Position numbers and translations under genes: made by a program. 64,000 bases of DNA from Bradyrhizobium sp. sGM-13 (lineage in GTDB: Bacteria; Pseudomonadota; Alphaproteobacteria; Rhizobiales; Xanthobacteraceae), in the NCBI RefSeq assembly GCF_018398875.1, contig NZ_JAGWDK010000005.1:186001-250000 (forward strand). The letters run 5' to 3'. Position 1 is the first letter of the stretch. Every line of letters starts with the position of its first letter. Below the pieces are notes generated by a model. The model was not told the DNA's origin. It worked only from the letters and a program-made list of their open reading frames with translations, and did not search any database. This document shows positions 28,049-36,815 of the stretch, piece by piece.

Positions 28049-28267
28049 TCACCCGCGCGTGAAATCGCCGGGCTTCAATCCGAGCGCCTTGACAGCCGGC
28101 GCCGGAAGCGGCCCCCAAGCCTCGACCCTTTCGTTCGGGGCCATCATTGCTGCGATGATTGCTTCGGCCTTTGCTGGATCCTGTTCGGCCACATAGTAGA
28201 CCGAGCGAACGGGCGCACCGCCTCCCAACGGCTCAGTTGTTACGAGGACAACCTGACCATTTGCCAT
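28049..28267 (-). CDS. small hypothetical protein
   Basis: 72 residues: ANGQVVLVTTEPLGGGAPVR, VYYVAEQDPAKAEAIIAAMM and APNERVEAWGPLPAPAVKAL. An N-terminal beta strand, a helix and a Pro-rich end suggest a compact alpha/beta protein; I recognise no family. In-frame ATGs at 28366 or 28501 would lengthen it, the latter overlapping the divergent E1alpha start. Given the short overlap-free option I chose 28267, but the start is uncertain. Confidence 0.5.
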   Translation of the reverse strand: MANGQVVLVTTEPLGGGAPVRSVYYVAEQDPAKAEAIIAAMMAPNERVEAWGPLPAPAVKALGLKPGDFTRG

Positions 28268-28448
28268 GGCTTGATATACCACTGACGCGGTGTCGTTTCC
28301 ACGGTGGTAAAGGCCGTCCCGCGAGCGCGGTGCAGCAACGACGAATACAAGATGGGGGGCGCCCATCTTGTATTGTTCCGGCCCAGCACCAATTACGAAT
28401 TGTGGGATGCAGAATCGCTCTGGGAGCGAGGACGTGGCCAGCAAAAAA

Positions 28449-29534
28449 ATGTCAGACGGAGGACTTCCGGTCATCGCGCGCTTTGAGGTGCGCCACCGCA
28501 ATTACCTCGCGCCAGACGGCTCGATTAACCGGCCGCTCCCTGCATTCGCCTCCGATGCCAACCTCATTACCGCGCTCTATCGAGCGATGCTGCTGCTGCG
28601 CAACTTTGACCGAAAGGCTGTCGCATTGCAGCGCACCGGCCGGCTTGGGACCTACGCCGTTTCGCTCGGCCAGGAGGCGGTATCGGTTGGCGTAGCCAGT
28701 GCGATGCGCGAAGAGGACGTGCTGTTGCCCTCCTATCGCGACAATGGCGCGCTGATCTGGCGTGGCGTCAAGCTGGAGGAGATCCTGCTGTTCTGGGGAG
28801 GGGACGAGCGGGGCAATCAATTCTCCGGACCGGTCGAGGATTTCCCGTTTTGTGTTCCTGTGGGATCGCAGGCGCCGCATGCCGCCGGTGTTGCCTATGC
28901 CTTCAAGCTTCGCAAGCAGCCGCGTGTCGCCGTATGCATGTTCGGCGATGGCGCCACTTCGAAGGGTGATGTCTACGAGGCGATGAATTTTGCCGGCGTG
29001 CACAAATTGCCGGTTGTATTCGTCGCCACCAACAATCAATGGGCTATTTCCGTCCCGTTACGACTACAGACCGGTTGCGAAACGCTGGCGCAGAAAGCCA
29101 TCGCCGCCGGCTTCATCGGCGAGCAGGTGGACGGCAGCGATGTTGTGGCGATGCGCGCCGCGGCCGAAGACGCCATTGCCGCCGCCCGTGAGGGCCGGGG
29201 CCCGCGCTTCATCGAGGCGGTCACCTACCGGCTCGGCGATCATACGACCTCCGATGACGCGTTACGCTATCGTTCGGCTGACGAAGTCCAGGCCCGTTGG
29301 AAAGAAGAGCCTATTGCGCGCCTCAGGAACTATCTCGTGAGCCAAAAAATGTGGAGCAAGGCGGAGGAAGAACAGCTCGCCGCAGAGTGCCATGAGCGCG
29401 TCGAGGCGGCGGTCGAGCGCTACCTGGCAACGGAGCCGCGCCGACCCGAAACCATGTTCGATCATCTCTATGCCGAGCTGCCCGAGACGTACGCCGCGCA
29501 GCGCCGCCAACTCGCGGGAGAAGGCGATGCCTGA
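28449..29534 (+). CDS. pdhA: pyruvate dehydrogenase-type E1 component, alpha subunit
   Basis: 361 residues, thiamine-diphosphate dependent. GRLGTYAVSLGQEAVSVGVA, LLPSYRDNGALIWRGVKLEE and the ThDP motif GDGATSKGDVYEAMNFAG...NNQWAIS (GDG-N-N) are clear, as is DHTTSDDALRYRS, the phosphorylation-loop region. It resembles the Gram-positive-type PdhA or branched-chain E1alpha; the substrate (pyruvate or 2-oxoisovalerate) is not certain. Starts at 28407 (ATG) or 28434 (GTG) are also possible. The end overlaps pdhB by 8 bases. Confidence 0.85.
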   Translation: MSDGGLPVIARFEVRHRNYLAPDGSINRPLPAFASDANLITALYRAMLLLRNFDRKAVALQRTGRLGTYAVSLGQEAVSVGVASAMREEDVLLPSYRDNGALIWRGVKLEEILLFWGGDERGNQFSGPVEDFPFCVPVGSQAPHAAGVAYAFKLRKQPRVAVCMFGDGATSKGDVYEAMNFAGVHKLPVVFVATNNQWAISVPLRLQTGCETLAQKAIAAGFIGEQVDGSDVVAMRAAAEDAIAAAREGRGPRFIEAVTYRLGDHTTSDDALRYRSADEVQARWKEEPIARLRNYLVSQKMWSKAEEEQLAAECHERVEAAVERYLATEPRRPETMFDHLYAELPETYAAQRRQLAGEGDA

Positions 29535-30507
29535 AATGACGTTGGTCGAGGCCGTCAATCTGGCGCTCGCCCGCGCGATGGAGGATGACCCGGATGTCGT
29601 CGTGCTTGGCGAAGATGTCGGCATCAACGGCGGCGTCTTCCGCGCGACCGTTGGCCTGCAAACGCGTTTCGGGTCGGAGCGCGTCCTCGATACGCCGCTT
29701 GCCGAACTCCTGATCAGCGGGCTCTGTGTCGGCATGGCGGCGCAGGGGTTGAAGCCCGTCGGCGAGATCCAGTTCATGGGATTTCTGTATCCTTGCATCG
29801 ATCAACTGGTGAACCACGCCTCCCGATTCCGCAACCGCACCCAGGGGCGGCTCACCTGCCCAATGGTTCTGCGGACGCCCCATGGCGCCGGCATTCGCGC
29901 GCCGGAGCATCATTCCGAAAGCACCGAGGCGATGCTCGCCCATATCCCAGGTTTGCGCGTTGTCATTCCCTCGTCGCCGGAGCGCGCCTACGGACTGCTG
30001 CTGGCCGCGATCCGCGATCCCGATCCGGTCGTGTTTCTGGAGCCGACCCGCATCTACCGCGCGGCGAAAGGCGAGGTGGAAGATAACGGTGAAGCCTTGC
30101 CGCTGGATGTCGCCTTTGTCCTGCGGAAGGGCCGCGACGTCACGCTGATAAGCTGGGGCGCGATGTTGAAGGAAACCATGGCGGCGGCCGACGCGCTGGC
30201 TGCTGACGGCATCGCCGCCGAGGTCATCGATCTCGCCACGCTCAAGCCCTACGATGAAGCCACGGTGCTCGGTTCGGTCGCAAAAACCGGACGTTGCGTC
30301 ATCGTGCACGAGGCGACACGCACCGGCGGATTCGGAGCCGAGATCGCGGCGTTGATTGCCGAGCGCGCTCTGACCTCTCTGCTTGCGCCCGTGGCACGCG
30401 TCACCGGCTACGACACGATCGTTCCGATGGCGCGGCTCGAGCAACACATGATGCCGTCGGTTGATCGTATCGTCACGGCCGCGCGTAAAGCGTGCCAGTT
30501 CAGTTGA
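29527..30507 (+). CDS. pdhB: pyruvate dehydrogenase-type E1 component, beta subunit
   Basis: 326 residues. It begins PEMTLVEAVNLALARAMEDD, then VVVLGEDVGINGGVFRATVG (ThDP-contacting Glu), RVLDTPLAELLISGLCVGMA, PHGAGIRAPEHHSESTEAML and VIDLATLKPYDEATV in the transketolase C-terminal domain. It forms the alpha2beta2 E1 with the upstream subunit, which it overlaps by 8 bases (translational coupling). No E3 gene follows, so the lipoamide dehydrogenase must come from elsewhere. Confidence 0.9.
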   Translation: MPEMTLVEAVNLALARAMEDDPDVVVLGEDVGINGGVFRATVGLQTRFGSERVLDTPLAELLISGLCVGMAAQGLKPVGEIQFMGFLYPCIDQLVNHASRFRNRTQGRLTCPMVLRTPHGAGIRAPEHHSESTEAMLAHIPGLRVVIPSSPERAYGLLLAAIRDPDPVVFLEPTRIYRAAKGEVEDNGEALPLDVAFVLRKGRDVTLISWGAMLKETMAAADALAADGIAAEVIDLATLKPYDEATVLGSVAKTGRCVIVHEATRTGGFGAEIAALIAERALTSLLAPVARVTGYDTIVPMARLEQHMMPSVDRIVTAARKACQFS

Positions 30508-30526
30508 TTGCCAGCGGGTTTATCCC

Positions 30527-31624
30527 ATGCGCCAGTTCGTATTGCCGGATCTGGGAGAGGGTCTCGAGGAGGCCGAGATCGTGAACTGGTATGTCAATGA
30601 AGGCGATCACGTCGTTACCGATCAGCCACTGGTTTCGGTCGAGACCGACAAAGCCGTCGTCGAGGTGCCGTCACCCTCGAGCGGACGCATCCTGCATCTG
30701 TTTGGCGCCAAGGGAGATGTGGTGAAGGTAGGCGCACCGCTTGTCGAGTTTGCCGAGGGTCCCGAGCAAGACACTGGCACCATTGTCGGCGAACTTGGCG
30801 CAGGCGAGCCGCCGGCGGCAGCGGCACCTTCCAGGCCAGCGGCTGGACAGAAAGCCCAGGTGTTCCCGGCAGTGCGCGCGCTCGCCCGCAAGCTCGATGT
30901 CGACCTCGATCTGGTCGAAGCCACAGGACCCGGCGGCACCATCACGCGTGCGGATGTGGAACGGGCTGCCAAGGGCTTGTCCCATACCGGACCTGCCGAA
31001 CCCTTGCGCGGTTTGCGGCGCGCGATGGCTCAGCGCATGACAGCGGCGCATACCGAGATCGTTCCGGCCGGCGTTACCGACGAGGCCGATATCGACGATT
31101 GGCGAACCGGCGAGGACGTGACAATCCGACTGGTGCGCGCGATCGCTGTGGCCTGCAAGACGGAGCCCTCGCTCAATGCCTGGTACAATTCCGACGCCGG
31201 TGAACGGCGTCTGATCGACCGTATCGATCTCGGCATCGCCGTCGATACCGGGGGTGGTCTTATCGTTCCTGTGTTGCGCAATGTCGCCGAGCGGGACGTA
31301 TCTGACCTGCGAACCGGGCTTGACCGGATGCGGGCGGACGCGGTCGCGCGCTCGATACCTCCGGGAGAACTGCGCGGAGCGACGATTACGCTGTCGAATT
31401 TCGGAATGATAGGAGGCCGCTTCGCCAGCCTGATCGTCGTACCGCCACAAGTGGCGATCATAGGCGCGGGGCGGATTACCCAAGGGGTGGTCGCCTATCG
31501 AGGCCAGCCGGCAGTGAGGCGCGTGCTGCCGTTGTCGCTCACCTTCGACCATCGTGTCGTGACAGGCGGCGAGGCCGCTCGCTTCCTAGTAGCGCTCAAA
31601 GCGGACCTTGAGCAGTTTTCGTGA
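30527..31624 (+). CDS. dihydrolipoamide acyltransferase (E2 component)
   Basis: 365 residues. One N-terminal lipoyl domain carries the lipoylated Lys in VETDKAVVEVPSP (~46). A peripheral subunit-binding domain (FPAVRALARKLDVDLDLVEA, ~125-160) follows, then the catalytic domain. The active-site motif is DHRVVTGGEAARF: the His is present, but the Asp of canonical HxxxDG is replaced by Thr. The start is the ATG at 30527, 20 bases after the pdhB stop. It transfers acyl groups to CoA in the 2-oxoacid dehydrogenase complex. Confidence 0.88.
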   Translation: MRQFVLPDLGEGLEEAEIVNWYVNEGDHVVTDQPLVSVETDKAVVEVPSPSSGRILHLFGAKGDVVKVGAPLVEFAEGPEQDTGTIVGELGAGEPPAAAAPSRPAAGQKAQVFPAVRALARKLDVDLDLVEATGPGGTITRADVERAAKGLSHTGPAEPLRGLRRAMAQRMTAAHTEIVPAGVTDEADIDDWRTGEDVTIRLVRAIAVACKTEPSLNAWYNSDAGERRLIDRIDLGIAVDTGGGLIVPVLRNVAERDVSDLRTGLDRMRADAVARSIPPGELRGATITLSNFGMIGGRFASLIVVPPQVAIIGAGRITQGVVAYRGQPAVRRVLPLSLTFDHRVVTGGEAARFLVALKADLEQFS

Positions 31625-31720
31625 GATAGCCGTGCAGGGCTCCACGAGCGCCGATCTATGGATGGCCGTGAACAGTCGACCAGGGGGTTCGGTTAAACCA
31701 GACAACCAGGGAGAGCCAGG

Positions 31721-32014
31721 ATGGTAACGTTCGTCGTGCTTGCCAACTTCACCGATCAGGGGATCCGGAGCGCGAAGGATTCGCCGAAGCGGGCAGAGGC
31801 TTTCAAGAAAATGGCCGAGACCTTCGGAATTACGGTAAAGGAGCTGTTCTGGACGCAGGGACGCTATGACATTGTGACAATCCTCGATGCGCCGGATGAA
31901 TTTTCCGCCATGACGCTTAGCTTGAGCCTCGGCGCCTTGGGCAATGTTCGCACCGAGTCGTTGCGAGCCTTCTCGGTGGAGGACATGACCAAGGTCGTCG
32001 GCAAGATGCTCTGA
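31721..32014 (+). CDS. GYD domain protein
   Basis: 97 residues matching the small GYD family: TFVVLANFTDQGIRSAKDSP, VKELFWTQGRYDIVTILDAP (GRYD, the motif giving the family its name) and SLGALGNVRTESLRAFS. It has a ferredoxin-like fold and unknown function. It lies 96 bases after the E2 gene and is possibly in the same transcript. Confidence 0.85.
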   Translation: MVTFVVLANFTDQGIRSAKDSPKRAEAFKKMAETFGITVKELFWTQGRYDIVTILDAPDEFSAMTLSLSLGALGNVRTESLRAFSVEDMTKVVGKML

Positions 32015-32085
32015 CAACCGCTGCGCAAGTCGACCGTCTTCTAAAGCCGAGGGCTGGCTTTGCCGTCATGCCATCACGATCAGCG

Positions 32086-32433
32086 TCAGGGGCTTGGCGA
32101 TTTCTGCTCGACTTCCTGAGCAGGGGAATGCTCCGAAAGTGCCGCTTGGCGGTCATACTCCTCAGGTTCGAACTGTTCCTTGAAGATCGCTCGCAGCAAC
32201 CGCCAGAGTTCGCGGTGACCAGCGGTTTGACCGCCCTGCGTCAGATACTCCGCGATGTCCATTACGTCTGTTCGATAGTCCGCCGCGCCGCGGATACGCG
32301 AATCCAGGTAGCTCCACTCATGTTCGACGTACAAGCGCTTGGTGTCGGTGTCGAAGACCAGGTTCCAAAAATCCAACTCCGTGATTTCCGGGCCTTTGAC
32401 CTGCCGATGTAACTCCCGCTTTAAAAAGGCCAT
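32086..32433 (-). CDS. hypothetical protein
   Basis: 115 residues, soluble, acidic: FWNLVFDTDTKRLYVEHEWS and DVMDIAEYLTQGGQTAGHRE, then a charged C-terminus. No family is recognised. GGAAGGAG precedes the ATG at 32433 by ~7 bases and is a strong start signal. Longer in-frame starts extend to 32526 but lack such a site. It is convergent with the GYD gene and lies inside the repeat-bounded segment. Confidence 0.65.
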   Translation of the reverse strand: MAFLKRELHRQVKGPEITELDFWNLVFDTDTKRLYVEHEWSYLDSRIRGAADYRTDVMDIAEYLTQGGQTAGHRELWRLLRAIFKEQFEPEEYDRQAALSEHSPAQEVEQKSPSP

Positions 32434-32561
32434 GTTCCGCTCCTTCCGCGTAGGGTTGCGTGGACGCATCCAGCCCCCTGCAAGTTGGAGACTTGATAGA
32501 AATCTGATCATTCCTTGCCGGTTCAAGCCCGTTAATTGGTATTTTCCTTGAGGGTGGGCAA

Positions 32562-32591
32562 TTCGGCGTCAGGGATTCCAAGCCCTTGCAA
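32562..32591 (+). repeat. eipB 3'-end direct repeat, right copy
   Basis: An imperfect copy of the eipB terminus (see 27954-27982). CGTCAGGGATTCCAA is identical over 15 bases, but an inserted T shifts the frame so the Cys codon is lost. It ends ~125 bases before the second ridA gene. Confidence 0.7.
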
Positions 32592-32717
32592 TTAAGGGGG
32601 CTCGTCCTCGGGTCAGGCCTTGGGACGCGTGCTGCGCATCCTGCGACAACGACTCTGGTCGAGAGCGCCGGACCCGGATACGCTTCGGCCGAACCAGCAC
32701 GTCAGGGAGGCGCAAAC

Positions 32718-33119
32718 ATGAGCAAGCTCGAAAAACTTCGGCCAAGCGGCCTTCACCACAATCCGGCTTACTCCCACGTCGTCGCCGCCTCGGGCGCGCG
32801 CACGATCTACATCGCGGGACAGGTCTCCACCGACGAGGAGGGGCGGGTGGTCGGCGAGGGTGACATAGCCGCGCAGACGACGCAGGTGATGCAGAATATC
32901 GGCCTGGCGCTAAAAGCGGCCGGTGCGAGTTACGCCGACATCGTGAAGATCACCACTTTCGTCGTCGGCTATAGACCGGAGCTCCGTCCGATCATCGGCA
33001 AGGCGCGCTCGGTTTTCTTTGAAGGCATGGAGCCGCCGGCGAGCACGCTCGTCGGTGTAACCGCGCTCGCGGCCCCGGAATGGTTGATCGAAATTGAGGC
33101 CGTGGCCGTCGTCGATTGA
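32718..33119 (+). CDS. RidA family protein
   Basis: A 133-residue RidA-type protein starting SKLEKLRPSGLHHNPAYSHV, with ARTIYIAGQVSTDEEGRVVG, AQTTQVMQNIGLALKAAGAS, VKITTFVVGYRPELRPIIGK and STLVGVTALAAPEWLIEIEA, the usual core and C-terminal E-x-E acidic contact. RidA homologues hydrolyse enamine/imine by-products or belong to catabolic operons. GGGAGG lies upstream of the ATG at 32718. Confidence 0.88.
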   Translation: MSKLEKLRPSGLHHNPAYSHVVAASGARTIYIAGQVSTDEEGRVVGEGDIAAQTTQVMQNIGLALKAAGASYADIVKITTFVVGYRPELRPIIGKARSVFFEGMEPPASTLVGVTALAAPEWLIEIEAVAVVD

Positions 33120-33135
33120 CGTCTCTGCGCCTTCT

Positions 33136-33222
33136 CCGTCATTGCAGGGAGCGAAGCGACGAAGCAATCCATCTTTCGGCTGCGGGGCTATGGATTGCTT
33201 CGCTTCGCTCGCAATGACGGGG
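33136..33222. repeat. long palindromic repeat, family A copy 2
   Basis: The left arm 33136-33172 (CCGTCATTGCAGGGAGCG onward) and right arm 33190-33222 (ATGGATTGCTTCGCTTCG onward) share the GAAGCAATCCAT stem and CGTCATTGC ends with 23711-23795. It lies between convergent ridA and dinB. Confidence 0.88.
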
Positions 33223-33232
33223 AGGGAACCGT

Positions 33233-34537
33233 CTACTCCTCCTCATCCTCTTCCTTCGCCGGCCCCTGATAAGCAATGCCGCGGATCACCGCGGCATTGC
33301 CGAACTTTTTCCGCAAGTCATCCATCGCGCGCTCGGCGTGGGCCGAGCGGCGGTCGAGCATGTCGATGTCATCGGCCCGCGATCCCTCGCGCAGCGCGCT
33401 GACGCCTGTACCCATCAGGCGGAAGGCGGTGCCGTCGATCTCCTTGGACAGCATTTCGCGCGACACCGCAAAGATCTTCGCGGCGAGCTGGGTCGGCGTT
33501 TGAATTGATTGCGAGCGGGTGCGCTGCCTGAAATCGGCCGTTTTCAGCTTCAGCGTGATGGTGAGGCCTGCAAGATTGCCGTTCTTCAGCCGGGATGACA
33601 CCTTTTCCGACAGCCGCCACAACAGCCGTTCCAGCGTGGCGAAATCGCGGATGTCGTTTTCGAACGTGGTTTCGCTCGAAATCGTCTTGGCGCCGCGGTC
33701 CGGCACCACGCTGCGGTCGTCGATGCCGCGCGCCAGCCGCCACAGCCGGCGGCCTTCGCCGCCGAACTGCTTCATCAGCTCGACCTCGTCGGCGCGCTGC
33801 AGGTCCGCAATGACGCGAAACCCCCGCTGCAGCAGCTTTTCCTGGGTCGCGGGACCGACGCCGTAGATGAAGCCGACCGGCTTGTCGGCGAGCATCTCGC
33901 GGGCCTCAATCTGGTCGAGGGCGGCAAAGCCGCGCGGCTTGTCGAGATCGGAGGCGATCTTGGCCAAGAACTTGTTGCAGGACAGGCCAACGGAAACCGT
34001 GATGCCGATGTCGCGCTCGACCTCGCGGGCAAAGCGCGCCAGCACTTTTGCGGGGATCATGCCGTGAACACGCTGCGTGCCAGAAAGATCGAGAAACGCC
34101 TCGTCGATCGAGAGCGGTTCCACCAGCGGCGTCAGCGTCTGCATGGCCTGCCGCACCTCGCGGCCGACGCGGACATATTTGGCCATGTTTGGCGGGATCA
34201 CGGCTGCCTGGGGGCAGAGCGCCAGCGCTTTAAACATCGGCATCGCCGATCGCACGCCATAGGTCCGCGCGACGTAACAGGCAGCCGACACCACGCCGCG
34301 CTTGCCGCCGCCGATGATCACGGGCTTGTCGGCAAGTTCCGGATTGTCGCGCTTCTCCACCGTAGCGTAGAACGCATCGCAGTCGATATGCGCCAGCGTC
34401 AGCGAGGGCAGGGCGTGGTGGCGGATCAGGCGCGGGGAACCGCATTCATTGCATCGCCTTGCCTTGACATCGAGGTCGCCGAGGCAATCCCGGCAGAACG
34501 CGCGCGGACCGTCTAGGGCTGGCGCTTGTGCGTTCAC
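33233..34537 (-). CDS. dinB: DNA polymerase IV with N-terminal zinc ribbon
   Basis: 434 residues. The N-terminus has two CxxC knuckles (FCRDCLGDLDVKARRCNECG) before the Y-family polymerase: IDCDAFYATVEKRDNPELAD (catalytic Asp), EPLSIDEAFLDLSGTQR (SIDEAFLD), SVGLSCNKFLAKIASDLDKP and a little-finger domain with RLKNGNLAGLTITLKLKT. It synthesises across lesions, error-prone. GTG at 34537 overlaps the upstream stop as GTGA; a TTG at 34555 is possible. The zinc ribbon is an addition to the E. coli layout. Confidence 0.93.
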   Translation of the reverse strand: MNAQAPALDGPRAFCRDCLGDLDVKARRCNECGSPRLIRHHALPSLTLAHIDCDAFYATVEKRDNPELADKPVIIGGGKRGVVSAACYVARTYGVRSAMPMFKALALCPQAAVIPPNMAKYVRVGREVRQAMQTLTPLVEPLSIDEAFLDLSGTQRVHGMIPAKVLARFAREVERDIGITVSVGLSCNKFLAKIASDLDKPRGFAALDQIEAREMLADKPVGFIYGVGPATQEKLLQRGFRVIADLQRADEVELMKQFGGEGRRLWRLARGIDDRSVVPDRGAKTISSETTFENDIRDFATLERLLWRLSEKVSSRLKNGNLAGLTITLKLKTADFRQRTRSQSIQTPTQLAAKIFAVSREMLSKEIDGTAFRLMGTGVSALREGSRADDIDMLDRRSAHAERAMDDLRKKFGNAAVIRGIAYQGPAKEEDEEE

Positions 34538-34833
34538 GGCACGTCGCGCTCCCAATGCGGATCGCCGAGCACTTGGCGCGCGGCGGCGATATTGGTCGGG
34601 TGCAGTTGCGAGGCGCTCGCAAATGCCTTCACGGTGGCGTCGTCCCGCAGCACAAAATCCAGCACCGAGGCCAGAAATTGCGGGTCGGGGGCGGCCGTGC
34701 GCAGCGTCTCCGGACCGATGCCGGTTTCAGCCAGGAACAAGCCGAGCCGCTCAGGATCGCCGGCAATGAAACTCAGCGCCTGAACCGCAACGATTTCAGC
34801 TACTTCGCGGGGGTTGTGAACAGGCTTTTTCAA
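34534..34833 (-). CDS. DUF3572 family protein
   Basis: 99 residues: VAEIVAVQALSFIAGDPERL and LGLFLAETGIGPETL, then FLASVLDFVLRDDATV. These match DUF3572, small helical alphaproteobacterial proteins of unknown role. The stop overlaps the dinB start by four bases, so it is cotranscribed and translationally coupled with polymerase IV, which hints at a link to DNA damage or replication (inference). Confidence 0.8.
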   Translation of the reverse strand: MKKPVHNPREVAEIVAVQALSFIAGDPERLGLFLAETGIGPETLRTAAPDPQFLASVLDFVLRDDATVKAFASASQLHPTNIAAARQVLGDPHWERDVP

Positions 34834-35062
34834 TAGATCGTTTGCCTTTCCATTAACTTATGGTCTCTAATTTGGGAACCATCATGCCCGAGTCTGCGAA
34901 GTGTGTTCAACAATCGAAACCGCTTCGTAAAAGTTGGCGCATCGATTTAACGGCTTAGAGCGAATCTGGCGCTAGTTTGAATTCAGTTTTCGACAGGGGG
35001 CGGCGTCGGTGCAAGACGTGCCGAAAGGCCGGACTTGTTTCCTGGGATGAGGGAGGGACGGG

Positions 35063-35428
35063 ATGGCGAAAACCGTCCTGATCGTGGAGGACAACGAGCT
35101 CAATATGAAGCTCTTTCGCGATCTGTTGGAAGCGCATGGCTATCAAACCTCCGGTACCAGCAATGGCTTCGAGGCGCTCGATCTCGTCCGCAAGCTGCGC
35201 CCTGATCTGATCCTGATGGATATCCAGCTTCCGCAGGTGTCTGGCCTCGAAGTCACGCGCTGGATCAAGGACGATCCGGAGTTGCGCGCCATTCCGGTGG
35301 TTGCCGTCACCGCGTTTGCGATGAAGGGCGATGAAGAGCGCATCCGCGAAGGCGGCTGCGAGGCGTATCTGTCCAAACCAATTTCCGTCGGCAAATTTAT
35401 TGAAACCGTACGGCGTTTTATCGGGTAG
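35063..35428 (+). CDS. divK: single-domain response regulator DivK
   Basis: 121 residues, a lone receiver domain: [20 protein letters not shown] (acidic pair), phospho-acceptor Asp53 in [15 protein letters not shown], Thr in [11 protein letters not shown] and Lys in [12 protein letters not shown]. In alphaproteobacteria DivK controls CtrA phosphorylation through DivJ/PleC and DivL. GAGGGAGG precedes the ATG. pleD follows after 12 bases, the usual divK-pleD operon. Confidence 0.93.
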   Translation: MAKTVLIVEDNELNMKLFRDLLEAHGYQTSGTSNGFEALDLVRKLRPDLILMDIQLPQVSGLEVTRWIKDDPELRAIPVVAVTAFAMKGDEERIREGGCEAYLSKPISVGKFIETVRRFIG

Positions 35429-35440
35429 GGGTGAGTTTCG

Positions 35441-36814
35441 ATGTCTGCGCGTATCCTCGTCGTCGACGACGTTCCTGCGAACGTCAAGCTGCTGGAAGCC
35501 CGGCTGTCGGCTGAATATTTCGACGTGCTGACCGCTTCCAACGGCGCCGAGGCGCTCGACCTCTGCTCGCGCTCCGAATGCGACATCATCCTGCTCGACG
35601 TCATGATGCCGGACATGGACGGCTTCGAGGTCTGTCGCCGGCTGAAATCCAACCCGGCGACCCATTTCATTCCCGTCGTGATCGTCACCGCGCTCGACAG
35701 CCCATCCGATCGCGTCCGCGGGCTGGAAGCCGGGGCCGACGATTTTCTCACCAAGCCGGTATCCGACATCGTTCTGATTGCGCGCGTTCGGTCACTGACG
35801 CGGCTGAAGATGATGACTGATGAGCTGCGCATGCGCGCCATCACCTCGCTCGAGATCGGCATGGAAGCGCCCGAGCGCAGCGCGATTGCCGACAAGGGCG
35901 TCGGCGGGCGGATCCTGCTTGTCGACGACCGGCCGTCGTCCTACGAGCGGCTGGCGCCGATCCTTGCCGCCGAGCACACCGTCGACGTCGAAATCAATCC
36001 GGCGGAAGCGCTGTTTCACGCCGCTGACGGCAACTACGATTTGCTGATCGTCTCTCTCAGCCTGGAAAATTACGACGGCCTGCGGCTGTGCAGCCAGGCG
36101 CGCTCGCTGGAGCGCACCCGCCAATTGCCCATTCTCGCCATCTCCGACGCCGACAACAATGCGCGGCTGCTGCGCGGGCTCGAAATCGGCGTCAACGACT
36201 ATCTCCTGCGCCCCGTCGACAAGAACGAGCTGCTGGCGCGGGCGCGCACCCAGATCCGCAAGCGACGCTACACCGACCACCTGCGCGACAACGTGCAGAA
36301 CTCGATCGAAATGGCGATCACCGACGCGCTGACCGGGCTACACAACCGCCGCTACATGGAAAGCCATCTCTCGACGCTCGTCGAGCAGGCCTCAAGCCGC
36401 GGCAAGCCGCTTGCGCTGATGATCCTCGACATTGACTTCTTCAAATCCATCAACGACACCTATGGCCACGACGCCGGCGACGACGTGCTGCGCGAGTTCG
36501 CTGTGCGCATCCGCAAGTCGATCCGCGGCATCGATCTCGCCTGCCGCTATGGCGGCGAGGAATTCGTCATCGTGATGCCGGAAACCGACCTGACCGTCGC
36601 CGGCATGGTCGCCGAGCGCCTGCGCCGCTCGATCGCCGGCGAAACCTTTGCCGTCAACAAGGGCACCAAGCGGATCGACGTCACGATCTCGATCGGCTTA
36701 GCGACGCTGGACCACAAGGGCGAGCCGGTCGCCGACGTGCTCAAGCGCGCCGACACCGCGCTCTATCGCGCCAAGCACGACGGACGGAACAGGGTGGTAT
36801 CGGCGGCGGCCTGA
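35441..36814 (+). CDS. pleD: diguanylate cyclase response regulator PleD
   Basis: 457 residues: receiver 1 with Asp53 (IILLDVMMPDMDGFEV), a degenerate receiver 2 (LLVDDRPSSYERL ... LLIVSLSLENYDG, no acceptor Asp at the expected place), and a GGDEF domain with RYGGEEF at ~369-375. RGID five residues upstream of GGEEF is a complete RxxD inhibitory site for c-di-GMP. The enzyme makes c-di-GMP at the stalked/old pole when phosphorylated. It forms an operon with divK. Confidence 0.95.
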   Translation: MSARILVVDDVPANVKLLEARLSAEYFDVLTASNGAEALDLCSRSECDIILLDVMMPDMDGFEVCRRLKSNPATHFIPVVIVTALDSPSDRVRGLEAGADDFLTKPVSDIVLIARVRSLTRLKMMTDELRMRAITSLEIGMEAPERSAIADKGVGGRILLVDDRPSSYERLAPILAAEHTVDVEINPAEALFHAADGNYDLLIVSLSLENYDGLRLCSQARSLERTRQLPILAISDADNNARLLRGLEIGVNDYLLRPVDKNELLARARTQIRKRRYTDHLRDNVQNSIEMAITDALTGLHNRRYMESHLSTLVEQASSRGKPLALMILDIDFFKSINDTYGHDAGDDVLREFAVRIRKSIRGIDLACRYGGEEFVIVMPETDLTVAGMVAERLRRSIAGETFAVNKGTKRIDVTISIGLATLDHKGEPVADVLKRADTALYRAKHDGRNRVVSAAA

Positions 36815-36815
36815 G

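Noticed and set aside
34834..35062. LexA/SOS box upstream of DUF3572-dinB
   Set aside because: GTTC and GAAC half-sites occur, but none at the GAAC-N7-GAAC/GTAC spacing used in alphaproteobacteria.
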